64,000 bases of DNA from Phlegmacium glaucopus (GCA_015039465.1 MU130359.1:494191-558190), one strand, 5' to 3'; counted from the stretch's first letter, positions 23,120-35,493 are shown. Made by a program: numbers and translations. Notes: generated by a model from the letters alone, not told the origin.

Positions 23120-25027
23120 ATGGCACGAGGTTTCCCGAGACCGGTTGATGGTTCAATACCTGTTCAAGCGCTACTGTACAACGACGAGGAGCTTCTTGCT
23201 AGTCAAGACGGTGTCGGTATTTACTATGGGTGCGTTAATATGCTTGAAATGCTCACAACGCATGTTTCAAAATTTCAGTGACTTAGTTCTCAGAAATCTC
23301 CTGAACACCAAAACGGAACGATCCATGTTACCACTCATCGCCTTTTTTACATTGACGCTCAACGAATGGTGTCCAATTCATTTCAAATGGATCTCTCGTT
23401 GATTACACAAACAGAATATTACGCAGGCCTCTTTAAATCCTCTCCAAAGGTCACCTGCCATCTTACAGGCAATCCCGGTGGGTCGGATCCGAATGAGCAA
23501 GAAGCGGGATTCGAGAGCTGGGAATGTCAAGTGTGTGCTTATCGCAACCCCCCGGGCCTCAGTCCCGCAGCGGCTCGCATCTGTGGTTTATGCGGGGTAC
23601 CTCGCACAGCGGTTCCGATAACCACTACTTCGGTGTTACCCCAGCACCTTTCATCATCTCTCCCATCGTCAGCCCTATCCTCTTCGACCTCTTTAACGGT
23701 CACTTCCTCCTACAGTGTCGAGCAAAGCTCGATCGCTTGCCCTGCCTGTACATTTCTGAACCATTCTTCGCTGCTGTCATGTGAAATATGTTCTACTGAC
23801 CTTTCTCGACTGAAACGCGAGTCTATTAAATCAGCACCTTCGTCCCGTTCCATGACTCCTGGTTTTGATGATATTGACGAGTCCTCGAAGAAGATGGTCA
23901 AGATCAGTTTCCGAAAGGGCGGAGACAAGCCGTTCTACACAGTCCTCAAGCGCAGTTTGAAAAGCAAAGTCTGGGAGGTACGCAAGCCTATTTCAAGATT
24001 TTTGACGAAAGGAGACGCAACGGACCCCTATTACATTAGGAAAGTGGAGCTTTAACTCGTGATGTGAACAGGATCGATTTGGACGACCCGCACCCCATTG
24101 GAATGACAGGAATATGTATGTGGTTATTTTTTCTTCTATATATCTCTTTTAACCGTTTATTTTTATCTTCCGGGACAGCTGGTATTCTCAGGACGGTGGA
24201 AACTTCGGCTCAAGGGAGAGAGACTCACATGAAGGATGCCTTGCAAGACCTGGAGGCCCTCATGGTGAAAGCCAAGGATATGGTCAGGCTAGCTGCGGAA
24301 CTTAACGAAAAGTTGACAGCAGCTTCAACTTCAAGGTCTTCGGCGGCTTTTGCTTCGAACCCCCCAGAGCCGGAAGAGGCAACCTTTATCCGTTCATCAC
24401 TTTCTCAGCTGGGTTTAGAGATGTCAAACACACCCGTGACTCTTGACATGATGAAAGATGAACGGAGATGGTTTGAGGAGCTTGCCCGCGAACTTGCTGG
24501 TATATTGCAAGGAACTACTAAACGAGGTATAATGAAAGAGAGAGGTATCATCGCCCTGGACGAAGTCTGGGGTAGCTGGAATCGTGCCAGAGGAGTGGGT
24601 ACGTCATCCTATCTTTCAAACCCCCATTTGTCAACAATTCTAAAAACAAGTAGCCCTCATTCCACCATCCACATTTCTCCAAGTGATACCCCACCTTCCT
24701 ACTTATACGGAACCTGTCATTCAGCATCGTGCCTTTCCCTCTGGCTTAAACGTTCTCCACACGCCACCTTACACACAAGCCGCGTTTGCCGCACGTATCT
24801 CTAGCTTTCTAGTATTGGGTGGCCCGAAAACGACGGTGGAAATAGCTGCGGAGGAGAATCTGACGGTAGGTCTTGTATCTGAAATGATGGACGCTGTCGA
24901 AATGGATGGAACTGTTTGCCGAGACGATAGCATTGCTGCAATTACAGGCGGTGGAAGTGGCGCCGTTTCGGATATTAGATGGTGGGGAAACTTGTTTGTA
25001 GATTACATCTGGGACGGTCCAGAATAA
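23120..25027 (+). CDS. VPS36: ESCRT-II subunit Vps36
   Basis: Vacuolar-sorting protein that binds ubiquitinated cargo and phosphoinositides on endosomes and, with Vps22 and Vps25, drives multivesicular-body sorting. Five exons (23120-23229, 23287-23977, 24040-24115, 24179-24598, 24651-25027) total 1674 nt, 557 aa. An N-terminal GLUE domain (VTTHRLFYIDAQRMVSNSF) carries an insert with two NZF-type zinc fingers (WECQVC...ICGLC and IACPACTFLN...CEIC), as in yeast Vps36. The C-terminal winged-helix region spans GISGILRTVETSAQGRE to the end. The third exon (76 nt) requires the acceptor at 24039; an acceptor nearer the next codon block loses the frame. The gene looks intact and is convergent with the rhodanese gene. 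Confidence 0.88.
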
Positions 25028-25426
25028 AGTGCTTTTATGACAAGTATCTCAACAGAGACTGCGGAAACCTTAAGCTGACATTCATCCTCGCTCATCGTTT
25101 CCCGTATGTATGTTGTACAATACAAATGCTTCTCTATCTTCATAGTTAAAAACAAATGAATATATCAAATGTCAATGAGTTGACGTACCTCATGGCGATC
25201 TCTTTCTTGCAGTGACAAAGGGATCTGGAAGTATTTATTATGCATGAGGATGTACCCTGGCTTACCTTTTCTTTATCCGTACAAAAATAACGGACTTTTC
25301 AGGCTACGCGAATAAGAACTTCTACTCGGAAGTCCGTCCCGTATTTCAAAGTTTGCTGGGGTTTATCAAAGCCGCTGGACAGAGATCGACGACCTGGATA
25401 AATAAATATACTGGGCTTGCATGGCC
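25028..25426. other. Convergent intergenic region
   Basis: It holds the 3' ends of VPS36 and the rhodanese gene. No further gene was seen. Confidence 0.6.
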
Positions 25427-26607
25427 TCAGACCACTGAACCGGCTCGCGAAACAAGGGACCTAGAATCTCGTCGACTGTCAAGGTCAATGGGAAGTCCTG
25501 CGCTCTTCCACGCTTCGTAACCTCCAATCATGTCTGTTGCATTCAGAAGTCCCAATTGATGGAGAGAATACGCTGCTAAGCTAGAAATGCAGTTTTTAAG
25601 GTTCGGGGAATGATTTCAAATTCAAAGTTTCATGGAATAATCACATACCTCGAGGTGTATCCTTCCTGACAGAACACTATAATCCTCAAATCATATCGAT
25701 CTGCGATCGCAAGCCGCGATGCACATCTGGGATCAAATCTCCATTCCAAAACGTTGCGTTCAATGATAAGGGAACCATGAATGGCACCTTCTCTTTGTCG
25801 TTGTGCTGCAGGCCGTATGTCAACAAGAAAGGTAGGTGCACCCACTTGCGTTTCTCGAAGTTCATCGAAAGCTTGAGAAGCACTGATACGTTGAAGCTTT
25901 GACCGTGCTTCTGATAGAATGGTATCGATAGATTTGGACCCTGGTGGAGGGGCGAGGGGGTCCATCGGACTCTTTGCTGATTTACGCATGACATCCCATA
26001 GAGCATCTTCATCATATGGTGATACTCCAAGATCGCTTATCGTCGCTACCCATACAAAATCTGGTTCTTCATCCCCTGCAGACGTAACCATCCTTCCAGT
26101 AAACTTTGAGCTCGTGAGAAGCATCGCTCTTTGCACGAACTCGATTGAAGAACCGCAGATGATGAGCTCGTTCGGGGATGATTTGGCAGATTGGGTTATG
26201 GTTGCTACTGCGAACAGATGGTCGCGTAGTGTCATTTTATATCTGATTTTTCCGGCGATCTGACGTAGAAATTCTTCATCGCTGCCGCTGGACATGAGGA
26301 AACGAACGCCAATTCTTACGCCTTTTGAGCCGAAGGTTGAAGTCGAGGTCATTTTTTTAAAAAATAAATAAATAATGTCGTTCTTACCGTCAATATATTC
26401 CGCCTTGGTAATAGTGTTTATAGCGATTTCCTGAGAGACCTGATCGCGAACATCATCTAGTGTACGAAGGGGCGAGCTAACTGTAACGTTTCTGGGAACT
26501 AGCGCGGCTCCATCCCCAATGACTGATGCAGGAGTTGTTGTAACGTTGCTTCTACTTGATTTATTGGAGACGCTGGGTGAATTCACAGTTGTTCGAAATC
26601 CGATCAT
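25427..26607 (-). CDS. Rhodanese-domain protein with unrecognised N-terminal domain
   Basis: Three exons (26388-26607, 25649-26321, 25427-25580) total 1047 nt, 348 aa. The C-terminal third is a rhodanese domain: PTFLVDIRPAAQRQREG, IERNVLEWRFDP, and the active-site loop VFCQEGYTS with the catalytic cysteine, then LAAYSLHQLG and MIGGYEAWKSAG. It is expected to carry sulfur as a persulfide or to act as a phosphatase-like fold. The first ~210 residues (TLDDVRDQVSQEIAIN, GRMVTSAGDEEPDFVWVATI) form a domain I do not recognise. The GC start at Met 26607 is the first in frame. No targeting signal is evident. The gene diverges from the Fmp46-like gene over 293 bp. Confidence 0.75.
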
Positions 26608-26900
26608 GGCCGCAAAGCTTGGCTGATATTATTTCTTTTCAAGTAGCGCTCATTGCTCAATGGGGAACGCTCACCAAACGCTCAGATAAAGTCTGCTGTA
26701 TTCAAGAACCGGATCAGCTGGATTTAATCGGATATATGAACTGAGGAAAATAACGCTTACAGGTTACAGAAATCTCAGTAACGAGAGCACTTGGAAGTAC
26801 TAAACAGTTCTAAGGTTATTATTGACTGACAGGTCACGTTATATGTGATCACTGTCTTATTGCCATTGGTGATATCATCCTGCGTTGAGCTTCCGTCATC
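26608..26900. promoter_or_regulatory. Divergent promoter region, rhodanese / Fmp46-like
   Basis: A 293-bp space lies between two divergent start codons and must contain both promoters. No specific motif is called. Confidence 0.5.
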
Positions 26901-27524
26901 ATGTTCAATTCTTTCACAAAGAGACTGGTATTAACATTTTTCTTTTCAAGTCATCGAAATCAACGAGCTCATTAAACCTCTCGTTAGCCAGAGATATCAA
27001 TATTGTAAGTGTAACTTTTTATGTTTTCTTGGATTTACAGACTTTCGATAATAACCAATGAAACACATCATCGGAAAAGCCATCATCCATCGTCAGCTCC
27101 TTCAACGAGGGCTTTAAATCTACTTCGATCCTCTTTGTCGACGCCCTATCCAGTGGACAGTGCAAAGGGGAAACCACTTGAGTTTGAACTCCAAGTAGTA
27201 GAATCATCGCCGACATCGGACCAGTTAAAGACTATCTTGTCTTACTTCCCTTCAAAGGCCGCAAACCCTTCCATGGTTTTCCTTTCTGCTCATCCCTCAG
27301 GTCCATCTACCCTTGGCGAACCAACAACTGTGCAAGGGATCGTGGAACTAGCTGAAAAGAATCCACTTGCGATCAAATGGCCTATCGTTGTTGACTGGAA
27401 TAGTGGTAAAGCTAGTATTGGAGATGTGGAAGGTGTAAAGGGCATTCTGGAAATTCTACGACAGAAACGAGACGGTGAATATGAAGAAGACAAAGTTCAT
27501 CAGCCAAAAGGGTGGTTTAGTTGA
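26901..27524 (+). CDS. Fmp46-like (DUF1687) mitochondrial thioredoxin-fold protein
   Basis: Three exons (26901-26927, 26988-27004, 27080-27524) total 489 nt, 162 aa; the middle exon is only 17 nt. The joined N-terminus MFNSFTKRLPEISIFHHPSS fits the thioredoxin-fold opening of the Fmp46/DUF1687 family. ALNLLRSSLS, AANPSMVFLSAHPSGPS, IKWPIVVDWNSGKASIGDVEGV and the terminal QPKGWFS also fit that family from memory. Family members are described as putative mitochondrial redox proteins. This protein has no cysteine at all, so a thiol-redox mechanism is not possible here. The N-terminus is basic enough for a weak mitochondrial signal. Confidence 0.68.
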
Positions 27525-30500
27525 GTGGTTCTTGTGGACGCCGCAGGTAGAAAGATCGGATTTCTTGCGGATGACATTCAATTCATGTTATATCCTTTTT
27601 TTCTCGTAATCCTTATAGCAAGATTTGTCTGACATTGTAATTGCCTCTCAAGATCCCCAAGTTTGAATATAGTGACGCCTTCCCTGTCTCTTTCCGCAAA
27701 GCACCAACTTAGGTCCTACATACATCATATTGGCTCACATCCAGCATTAAAATGTTTTCGCAGTCGCAAATGGAAAATTAAGGCCCACGTTATTACCTGA
27801 TCAACAAGTAATCATGATTCTCTATGCCACCGCCTTCTTCGAATCATCGGTTTTAATTTCTTTGAGAGAGAACGATGGGCTATCAAGGGTCACGACTAGT
27901 CCTGTGAACCAATTCAATACTTCGGGAAGGAGTACCATATCAGTGAAGGAAGCATCACTCCGCCTATCACTGCAACTTAGTTCATTTCCCGCATGGAGGT
28001 TTGAGGGAACAAGAAGGCATTCGCCATGCATATCATGGATAGAACGGCAGTCACGGAAACTGGAAGGCTATGCACAATACAAACGTAAGTAAGCGCCCCG
28101 ACAAGGATAATCTCTAAAGGGAATCTGCTAACCCAGATACCAAGGCTGAATGGGCCAAATTTGAACTTTGTTCTTGCTTAGGAGACGAGTAGTGATGGGA
28201 ATGGAATAGGCAATGTCAAGGGGCCGTGGTAGATAAAGCGAAGACTGCATTTGATGGCCTGTGGTCCTGCAAAAACCAGGTAGCCCAAGGGGATATCGCG
28301 AACCCAAACAGTATTCATGGTGTTTTGGTGTAACTATTTATCCTGTATAACCATTCAGAAAATAGCTAAAAATAAATCTAAGCGTTTATTTCTGATAAAT
28401 TGACTTACCATGATCACGACTGAACGCGAAAGTTTGGCGGCTTCCAGCGAGAAGCTACAGATCATGTCTCAGGAAATCCAAGTGACATACTAGTAACAAC
28501 TGAATATGTCCTAAGTTTGAACCCATCATATACCTACGGCGACATGAAAATTTCAGCCAAATGGTGAATCGATTTATTAATAAATGCGTACTTATTGCAC
28601 AATTATCATTAAGCCAAAGCTGTTGAGGAAGATCTGCGCCATACGTTGATTGTTATTCACGAGTAATTTCAATCACCGCCCATGCAGAAGACATATTGGC
28701 TGCTGCATGTTCAAGATCAGTTGGTTCCAGAAAAATAACCATAAGATTGGATAACATACCCCAAATGGCAATAGTGTTGACAATCATGGCACAGCGATAG
28801 CGGCATTGGACGACTCCTCGCTAATGTGGATACTCGAGTCGAATGAAACTGAATCAAAGTACTCAGTCAACATACCATAGTTGAGGGACAGAATGAGTAG
28901 ACTAACAGATAGTCCATGGAGGGGCAAGAAAGTTTAAGATGAACGCGTAACCTTTGCTTTCAGCCGGTCGCTGTGAAGATATGTAAATCGATCATTGGCC
29001 GTTTGCTACTTTGGCTGAATTTTTGAAGTCTGTAAGGCGTTGCAGCCGGAAGACCAATGGTTATAGAAAAATATAATCTCAGAAGAGGCTGATAAGTTCT
29101 CAGAATGGGTAAGCTGGAGAAGATACGCTCACAAGACATTTAACACATGACCGATTTGTAAATGTGCTAGCACTGACATGGTCTAGGCAGCAGAGGACGA
29201 CGTGTGACAGAAAGATAGCTGTATAAACATCACTATTTAAAGCAAGCCAGTGATAATTAATGTAACTGAAGAAGTGAAAGGACCTTCTCACAAAGTTGGG
29301 CTAGGGTTGATTGAAAGGTGTCTTTAGAACCTTAAGTGGCAGCAGCCATAATTTGTACGGCACAACCCCAACCACACTGGCACCTGCGATTATTCCGACA
29401 GTCTTTGGACCTGACAATAAAGCGATGAATAGTAGCTAAGTCAAAAATTATACGTACATCCAACAGTGGATTTCCACTGCGAGGTTATTAAGAACATGCT
29501 GGCGACCAGCCACTGTTTTGTATAGCATGAATTATTATTTAAGAAAATCGGTATATTTTTGTACACTTACCGTGGACGGGCGTCAACCTGACAATGCGGT
29601 CTGGCACCGTTATCGAACTCCGACCTGTTGAGGTATCTGATAACAACCTTATGGCAACATGTTCGAAACCTTGAGTTTTCTATGTAACGACAACATGAGG
29701 CTGAGCTATTCAGGCAAGTACAACCCTATCTTATGAAATAAGAAAACATCATTTCATTACGATAGATACCTTGCATTACCATTCCTCGTGCAGTCTCTTC
29801 TGATATGGCATAGTAGCTATTCTGAACCTTCGCTCAAGACCCTATATGTCCGTTCTTTCACAAATCATGAGTTTGTTGCTTAGAGTCCAGATCCCATATT
29901 AGTGTTGTTCTCGAGAAGGCGGCGAACGTCGTACCTACGACTCCGAGTCGGATATTCGCAGTTTCTCCTTCAGTGGTTATTGGTTAGCCGGAAGCGACGG
30001 AGAAATAGCGGCTATCAAAGGTTCTGAATCTATGGGACGGATATTCACGGCTTTATTTCTTTCTAATTCGGATCGCAGTCAGTCATTTATACTTCCTATG
30101 CTACCTTCATTTGCATGATTGTAACCCCAAATTTCGAGAACCTTTTAGACCCTGGGTATGATATCTTCTTTTGTCAATGATCGTTTTGCCTTATACATAC
30201 ACATAACAGTGTATAGTTTCAAGTTGAACTAATCCTACTAATCCCCTGAGGACTGAGTGCGGGTTTGATCGATCCATGGCCGCTGGGGTTCAAAAGGGTT
30301 TGGAAATTATAGTCGCGTGAAGCCCCTTGATACAATGATAGGCATGGGTATCTCGGCTGCTTTATCGTACTTCCTTTCTGCTCCCTGAAAGAACAGGCAA
30401 CAAAATTAACTGTTCTCAGGTGATTTCCAGAAGGATCGATAATCTGTATTGAAAATTTGAGGGTGCTCTTTATGTTTGTCACCATGGGACCTTGTGGCAT

Positions 30501-30683
30501 TGAGGCTTTTTGTCGAACTCTGTGAGTCCCGTCAGGCGAATACTACTAACGTGGACAGCAGGGAAGCCGCTGTCGCTGATGGAACAATTATTTAAAGGGT
30601 CCATGCCTACGAAAGGCTTGGCTTCCTTCGATTCCTATCTTTCTTCCTCTCCTCAGACAACGGTGGGCGCCTTGTGACTCCCA
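27525..30683. other. No confident gene; possible multi-exon gene on the minus strand
   Basis: About 3.1 kb without a confident gene. Minus-strand pieces look exon-like and hydrophobic: about 28785-28620 (CRYRCAMIVNTIAIWG, then FLEPTDLEHAAANMSSAWAV), about 28935-28880 (FLPLHGLSVSLLILSLNYG), about 28319-28180 (MNTVWVRDIPLGYLVFAG). Candidate GT-AG signals lie next to them. They could be exons of a multi-pass membrane protein or of a decayed one. I could not join them into one frame and do not name a family. Confidence 0.3.
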
Positions 30684-31274
30684 ATGCCCTCGTTTGAGAG
30701 AGCTGAGGAGCGTCGACCCAATAATGCCCTAGAAATTGAAGAGGTATGTTCTTTCAACTATCCAAGTTCGTTACATTTTTCTAATCTTAGCAAAATTATT
30801 TGTCTGTGCCCATGCTTGAAGCCGGATAACGACGACGCAATCTTGAATGACATACTACGGAGGGACCCAGGGAATTTGGCGGTCACTTCCAGTCTTCATC
30901 CCTTCTGGCACACAAAGCAAGGAGGTGTAATAATAGGTCTCGTGATTTTGTTGGTTATTGGTGCTATTGTTGGGGGTGCAATAGCTGGTGCGGATGCCGT
31001 AGAACGTAGGGAGAGGATGAGTGCAGCTTCCTCATCAGCCTCAACAACAAGGACAGGTCCGCAGGCGGCGTCCCAGACGTCAAACAGTAGCACGCCGTCT
31101 GTAATAAGCACTGCATTCACCACTGTAACCGGTCCTTCGGGAATTGTCAGAATTGCGACAAGCAGTTCAAGCGCAATTCTACCAGTCTCGAGTGTATCTA
31201 TGGTCACGACACAGGATCCTGTAACACCTCAACGGCCTCAACATCAACCAGCCGCTCCCTCTCCCCCCAAATAA
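30684..31274 (+). CDS. Small single-pass Ser/Thr-rich membrane protein
   Basis: Exons 30684-30743 and 30822-31274 give 170 aa; the 78-bp intron is a multiple of three without stops, so retention would give a 196-aa form. A short hydrophilic N-terminus without signal peptide (MPSFERAEERRPNN) precedes HPFWHTKQGG and a strongly hydrophobic, Gly-rich helix (VIIGLVILLVIGAIVGGAIAG). An ~85-residue Ser/Thr/Pro-rich tail follows, likely extracellular and O-glycosylated. It resembles the next gene in layout, so the two are probably old tandem paralogues. Function unknown. Confidence 0.6.
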   Translation: MPSFERAEERRPNNALEIEEVCSFNYPSSLHFSNLSKIICLCPCLKPDNDDAILNDILRRDPGNLAVTSSLHPFWHTKQGGVIIGLVILLVIGAIVGGAIAGADAVERRERMSAASSSASTTRTGPQAASQTSNSSTPSVISTAFTTVTGPSGIVRIATSSSSAILPVSSVSMVTTQDPVTPQRPQHQPAAPSPPK

Positions 31275-31705
31275 CGATTTCTCGTATCATGCCACAAGCC
31301 AAATTGTCTCCCTCCAAGGCCCCCAAAATGGGTCGAGTTATCGATTGAAGTGCGATGAGGAGGTGTTTGAGTTACCTATGGACTGGGGACAGGGGGAGGT
31401 TTTTTTCAATTTTTTTTTTTTTCATTTTTGGGTTTTAGGATATTTTGGGGGATATGTATTGCTTTCAGTCTTGCTTCCTGTATCATCATGTATCGAGGGA
31501 GTTTGACTTTCTAATGGTTATACCTTTCAAGTAAACCAGTTGCCAGTTGCCATCTGGTGGTGCCTGACGCCGGTTCCTGAATTGGGTTGTGGCATCAAAT
31601 TTGAGGCTGTACTTTTCTCTTTCAACCCATCTTTTCGGGACAAGGTCTCTCACAAACCCCACCTCCCTTGATTCTTGTGACGAGAAGATTACTCGGATAT
31701 CTATC
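31275..31705. other. Intergenic between the two small membrane-protein genes
   Basis: It contains a T-rich stretch near 31400 and presumably the 3' end of the first gene and the promoter of the second. Confidence 0.5.
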
Positions 31706-32267
31706 ATGTCGCATTATGATGAGAGTCTATTGGCCTCAGCGCCAAAAGCTACAAAAGCTCAGCTGCAGGTTGGTGATGCATAACTTGCAAATGACAGCAA
31801 AATGCTGACGATGATGGTTACAGGATGGCTATAACCCTGATCTTCTCGTTGAGAAGAATTCATCATCTGTACCAGCGTCAGTTATTGACCCAGAAGCCGC
31901 TAATCATCATGCAAATGCTGTCGGACGAGAAGAGGGGGCTGTTCTTCCTCCTACCAAGAAGTTACCCTTTCATCACACCCAGAAAGGAATCATCGTTATC
32001 GTCGTGCTGGTCGTCATCATTATCGCAGTTGTAGTGGGAGGTGCTGTAGGAGGGACGAGGGCAAAGCACGGGAGCAAGATTGCCTCCAACGCTACTTCCA
32101 GCGCTACCGCCAACGCTTCGGTTATCATAAATGGTGCTGCGCCTGCGTCCTCCACAACAGGGGTTGCGCAAGGAGCAGGTACGCAAGGTTCTCAGGCTGA
32201 CCCCACTACCAAGTCGACTATCACGGTACCATCAGGCATACCCGGCCTAGGGGGCAATGGGAGATAA
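31706..32267 (+). CDS. Small single-pass membrane protein, paralogue of the upstream gene
   Basis: Exons 31706-31768 and 31824-32267 total 507 nt, 168 aa. The 55-bp intron uses GTTGGT as donor. The N-terminus MSHYDESLLASAPKATKAQLQ leads to a hydrophilic segment, then LPFHHTQKGI and a hydrophobic helix of Ile/Val with a GGAVGG end, then a Ser/Thr/Ala-rich tail. The H-x-F/H-H-T-x-K/Q-G motif ahead of the helix and the GGA-GG motif at its end are shared with the gene at 30684. No catalytic motif is seen. Function unknown; probably a type II or tail-exposed cell-surface protein. Confidence 0.65.
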
Positions 32268-32736
32268 ACTTAATACCTGCATTCCTCCTTGGGACTATGG
32301 CAAGCCTGGAGCTCGAACCTCCCTTATAAATACTTCGTTTAATGCCTTTATATGCACATATTTCTTTGATATCATTCGATCATTTTATGTTTAAGGGAAA
32401 GTCTCAAGTTTGCCCTAATTTATGTTCTTTGGCGCGGACCTTAAAGTAAACTTATGTATGCCCCGGTTGATTACAACTACAGGTGTCCCTCGATATGGTG
32501 GTATATATATTCAATGTATCCGATACTCCCTACATATATGTACATTGTTCACATGCACATAAAATACTGAAATGCGTCATTTCAAAAATGCAAAAAAAAA
32601 GTGAAAGGGTTAAGAAACAATGGTAATTGAGATTGAAAAAAGGGGGAGGGGAGAATAAATCTCGCATATGTCTGACTATTGTATGTCATATATTTCTGAC
32701 AGTACCAGAAATATTAAACTATTTTTTTTTTGGTTT
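32268..32736. other. Convergent intergenic region
   Basis: AT-rich, with no gene. It holds the 3' ends of the small membrane protein and the cupredoxin gene. Confidence 0.55.
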
Positions 32737-34321
32737 TTAAAAATTTCCACGAGGAACAAGAACAGGAGAAGGGGAAGGGCCTGTAGCCGCACGGTAATTT
32801 GGGGGAGGATGATGAACTTGCGATATGCCCGAGTAATTATCGTTATTATTCAAGTTTTGTACTGTCATCGGTTGCTGCCCACGCAGGTCTTGAGAGGCGG
32901 AATCCTTACGATGTCCATGAGGCAATGGAGGGCTTTGATATAATACAGCAGCAACCTCTTGAGCCAGGTTGCGGATATCGATATGGCCTGCAGATTGCTG
33001 TTCTAAGAGGGTATTTCCTGTCGATGAATTTGACGAAAGAAGGTCGGAGTGTCCAGATGGTTGTCGATGAAGGTTAGGTGGCTGTAGTATTATTGGTCCA
33101 GTTTGTGCGGGTGGGCCGCGGACAGGGCTGAAATGGGGGGTTGTTGTAACGGTGTTATTGGTGTTTGTATTTGAGCTGATGGAAAGATTATGGTGGAGGT
33201 CTTCGGCACGCTTTGCTTCGACGAAGACCTGACTAGGACGTCGAGCAGGGACAGGGTTATATCTGAAGAATTCGTCGGACTCTGGGCTTATGGGAGCCTT
33301 TTTCTTGCGTAGACAGAACAACCAGAGCATAAAGATGAGACCGATGAGTGCAACAATTCCTCCAACAGAGCCTCCAACAATGGCACCCAAGTGAGGGTTG
33401 GTGGAGGAAACGGCGGTGGCAGTTGGGGTTGGGGATGGGGTACTAGTAACAACAGAAGAAGTGCTCGATAAGGTCGAAGTAGTAGCTAATGCACTGGACG
33501 TAACGGGTAGTGGAGTTGCACTTGGTGCTTGGGTAGCAAATGCTCCCGAACCAGTTAGGGCTACAGAAATAGTCGGCTAAAACAATATTTAGCAACTCAT
33601 GGAAGATCATGATAAGCATCTAGATAAGAATATTACTCACGGCAGGAGTGCCTGTAACCAATTTAGCGGCGGCGACAAATTGGTTATACATATCAATGCT
33701 GGGAGGATTGATCACTCTAAAGAAATACTTAGCCGTTTTACTTCATTTCAAGGAAATCACGTCTTATTTACCCGACCATTCCAGCAGTACAATGAGATGT
33801 CGGTCGCGTGGCTTCACAGAAAAACCAGATGGCTAAGTCGTAGAGAGAGCGTTAAGCGCGAGCGAAACGTTTGGAAATAATAATAGTTTGACTCACGAGT
33901 GCTGACGTTGGTGACAATAAGACTCCATGTCGGGGTGGGCGCTGAGCTATTAGTGCCCTTGCCAGCAAGCCCGCTATTGAATCCTCCAGCAAGGGGAGTG
34001 CAAGGGGCTTCAAAGGTCGATTGTGTCACCGTATGGATACTTTATCAATTGTCATTAATTATGATCAGATGGTGATAAGAGGAAACAAGACACATACTCT
34101 CCCGCAAATTGAAAGATGACTGTTTGATTTACTTGAGCAGAGATAGTCGCTGAGTTGTAAAAGCTTCCTTCCACACCGACATTCACCTAGTTAGAAAAAA
34201 GTAAGCATCTTTGTTCGCTTGATTAGCAATACACACATACGATCACGGGGGCCGCCTGCCCGTTGACGAAGAGAACATAAGAGGCGACAAAAGCAAACAC
34301 GTTAGCCTTGAAAAGCATCAT
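32737..34321 (-). CDS. Membrane-anchored plastocyanin-like (cupredoxin) surface protein
   Basis: Six exons (34241-34321, 34098-34186, 33897-34039, 33772-33832, 33641-33716, 32737-33576) total 1290 nt, 429 aa. A signal peptide (MMLFKANVFAFVASYVLF) precedes a cupredoxin domain of the fungal extracellular serine-rich type: NVGVEGSFYNSATISA, VIFQFAGDIHTVTQSTF, PTWSLIVTN, IWFFCEATRPTSHCTAGMVG. The His, Cys, His and Met copper-ligand positions are all visible. A Ser/Thr-rich stalk, a Gly/Ile transmembrane helix (IVGGSVGGIVALIGLIFMLWLF), a basic stop-transfer CLRKKK and a ~160-aa Gln/Asn/Pro-rich cytosolic tail follow. It may bind copper at the surface or simply use the fold. A degraded tandem copy lies at 35494-37016. 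Confidence 0.82.
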
Positions 34322-35493
34322 CTAGGGCGTTCATATAGCAACTGAAGAACAGTGCTGGAAGAGAGAGAGAGGAAAGGAGGGGCAGTAATTCGAGTCACGC
34401 CGTGAGTGTATACGGCGTGTTCGGGTCTTGACATTGACGTTTGAAGAGAGTTTGACTGATAGGAAATATAAAAAGGGCCTTGATTCTCGCCGCTCGGCTT
34501 GATAAAAATAAAACGGATACGAAGGTCGGCGGTCTCAGAACCGAACATATGTACCTTGGGAGAGGTGGCCGCTGTACACACAGCTTTAATAAAGGATTCA
34601 TTGACAATCATCTTGTCATGTGGAAACGAGAGGCTACTAGACAGACGTGGGCTTTAATTACTTGAAATGGACAGGATTAAAAAAGGCCGTACTCACCGCA
34701 GAGCAATGTTGAATAAATTGTCACTATAGGCGGTTTTGGGATGAGAATAATTGGTGACGCGCTACGTGAACGATGCCATTGTGCAGATTGAGAGCTCAAG
34801 AATGCGCCTTTAAAATTATGGAAGTTACGGCTGGTTCATTCATCTCCCACTGCCGCCTAAAGCAATCCCGGATGATCGGGATGACAGCCTGCGCCTGGGA
34901 CTGACAGTTGATCATAATGCTTCATGAATGTCGCCTTCTGAGGATACCGGAAAGCCTGGTCCCGTTTGTGATCATCGGCGGCCTGTACGGGGTTAGCACA
35001 ACATCTATTTGTATATTATATCATAGGCAAAACCCCGCGAGACCATCCGATCGATTACTAGTATTAGGAACAAGGTCCAATGGTGTGTACCTTGTGCATG
35101 ACATAACATCAGAATTTGGGAGGCAAGTCCAAAGTAGGTTTACTTAGCATAGGCATTATCATCATTTGCCAGTTTATCTAATCCACTCCGAGTCAAAGAT
35201 GATTCTGTATAGCAAGTCTGTACTAGTCTCCTAAAACAGACTTAATGATAATGTGATGACAATTGATCATGTCATACTGATAACTACATAGATATCTTTG
35301 TCTTGCAAATCCACCCTCTTTCTGATAATAATACAACGGATGCGAAGGTCAGCCATGTACTGTATCAAAACTGAATCTATGTACCTTGGGAAAGGTGGCT
35401 GCTCTGCACACAACTTAAAAGATTCACTGACAGTCATAATGTCATGTGGAAACGAGAGGCTACTAGACAGACGTGGACTTTAATTGCTTGAAA
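34322..35493. other. Intergenic between cupredoxin gene and its pseudogene, with a duplicated segment
   Basis: It contains the promoter side of the cupredoxin gene. The stretch at about 34500-34670 recurs at about 35335-35493 (ATGTACCTTGGGA-AGGTGGC, CATGTGGAAACGAGAGGCT, ACTAGACAGACGTGG), directly against the 3' end of the pseudogene. This marks a rearranged tandem-duplication junction. No gene is called. Confidence 0.6.

Noticed and set aside
24064..24804. 246-codon ORF as a separate gene
   Set aside because: It is part of VPS36 read through two introns; the spliced frame gives the known winged-helix region.
32305..32330. GGAGCTCGAACCTCCC as a tRNA T-arm on the minus strand
   Set aside because: Only a four-pair stem forms and no cloverleaf can be built from the neighbours.
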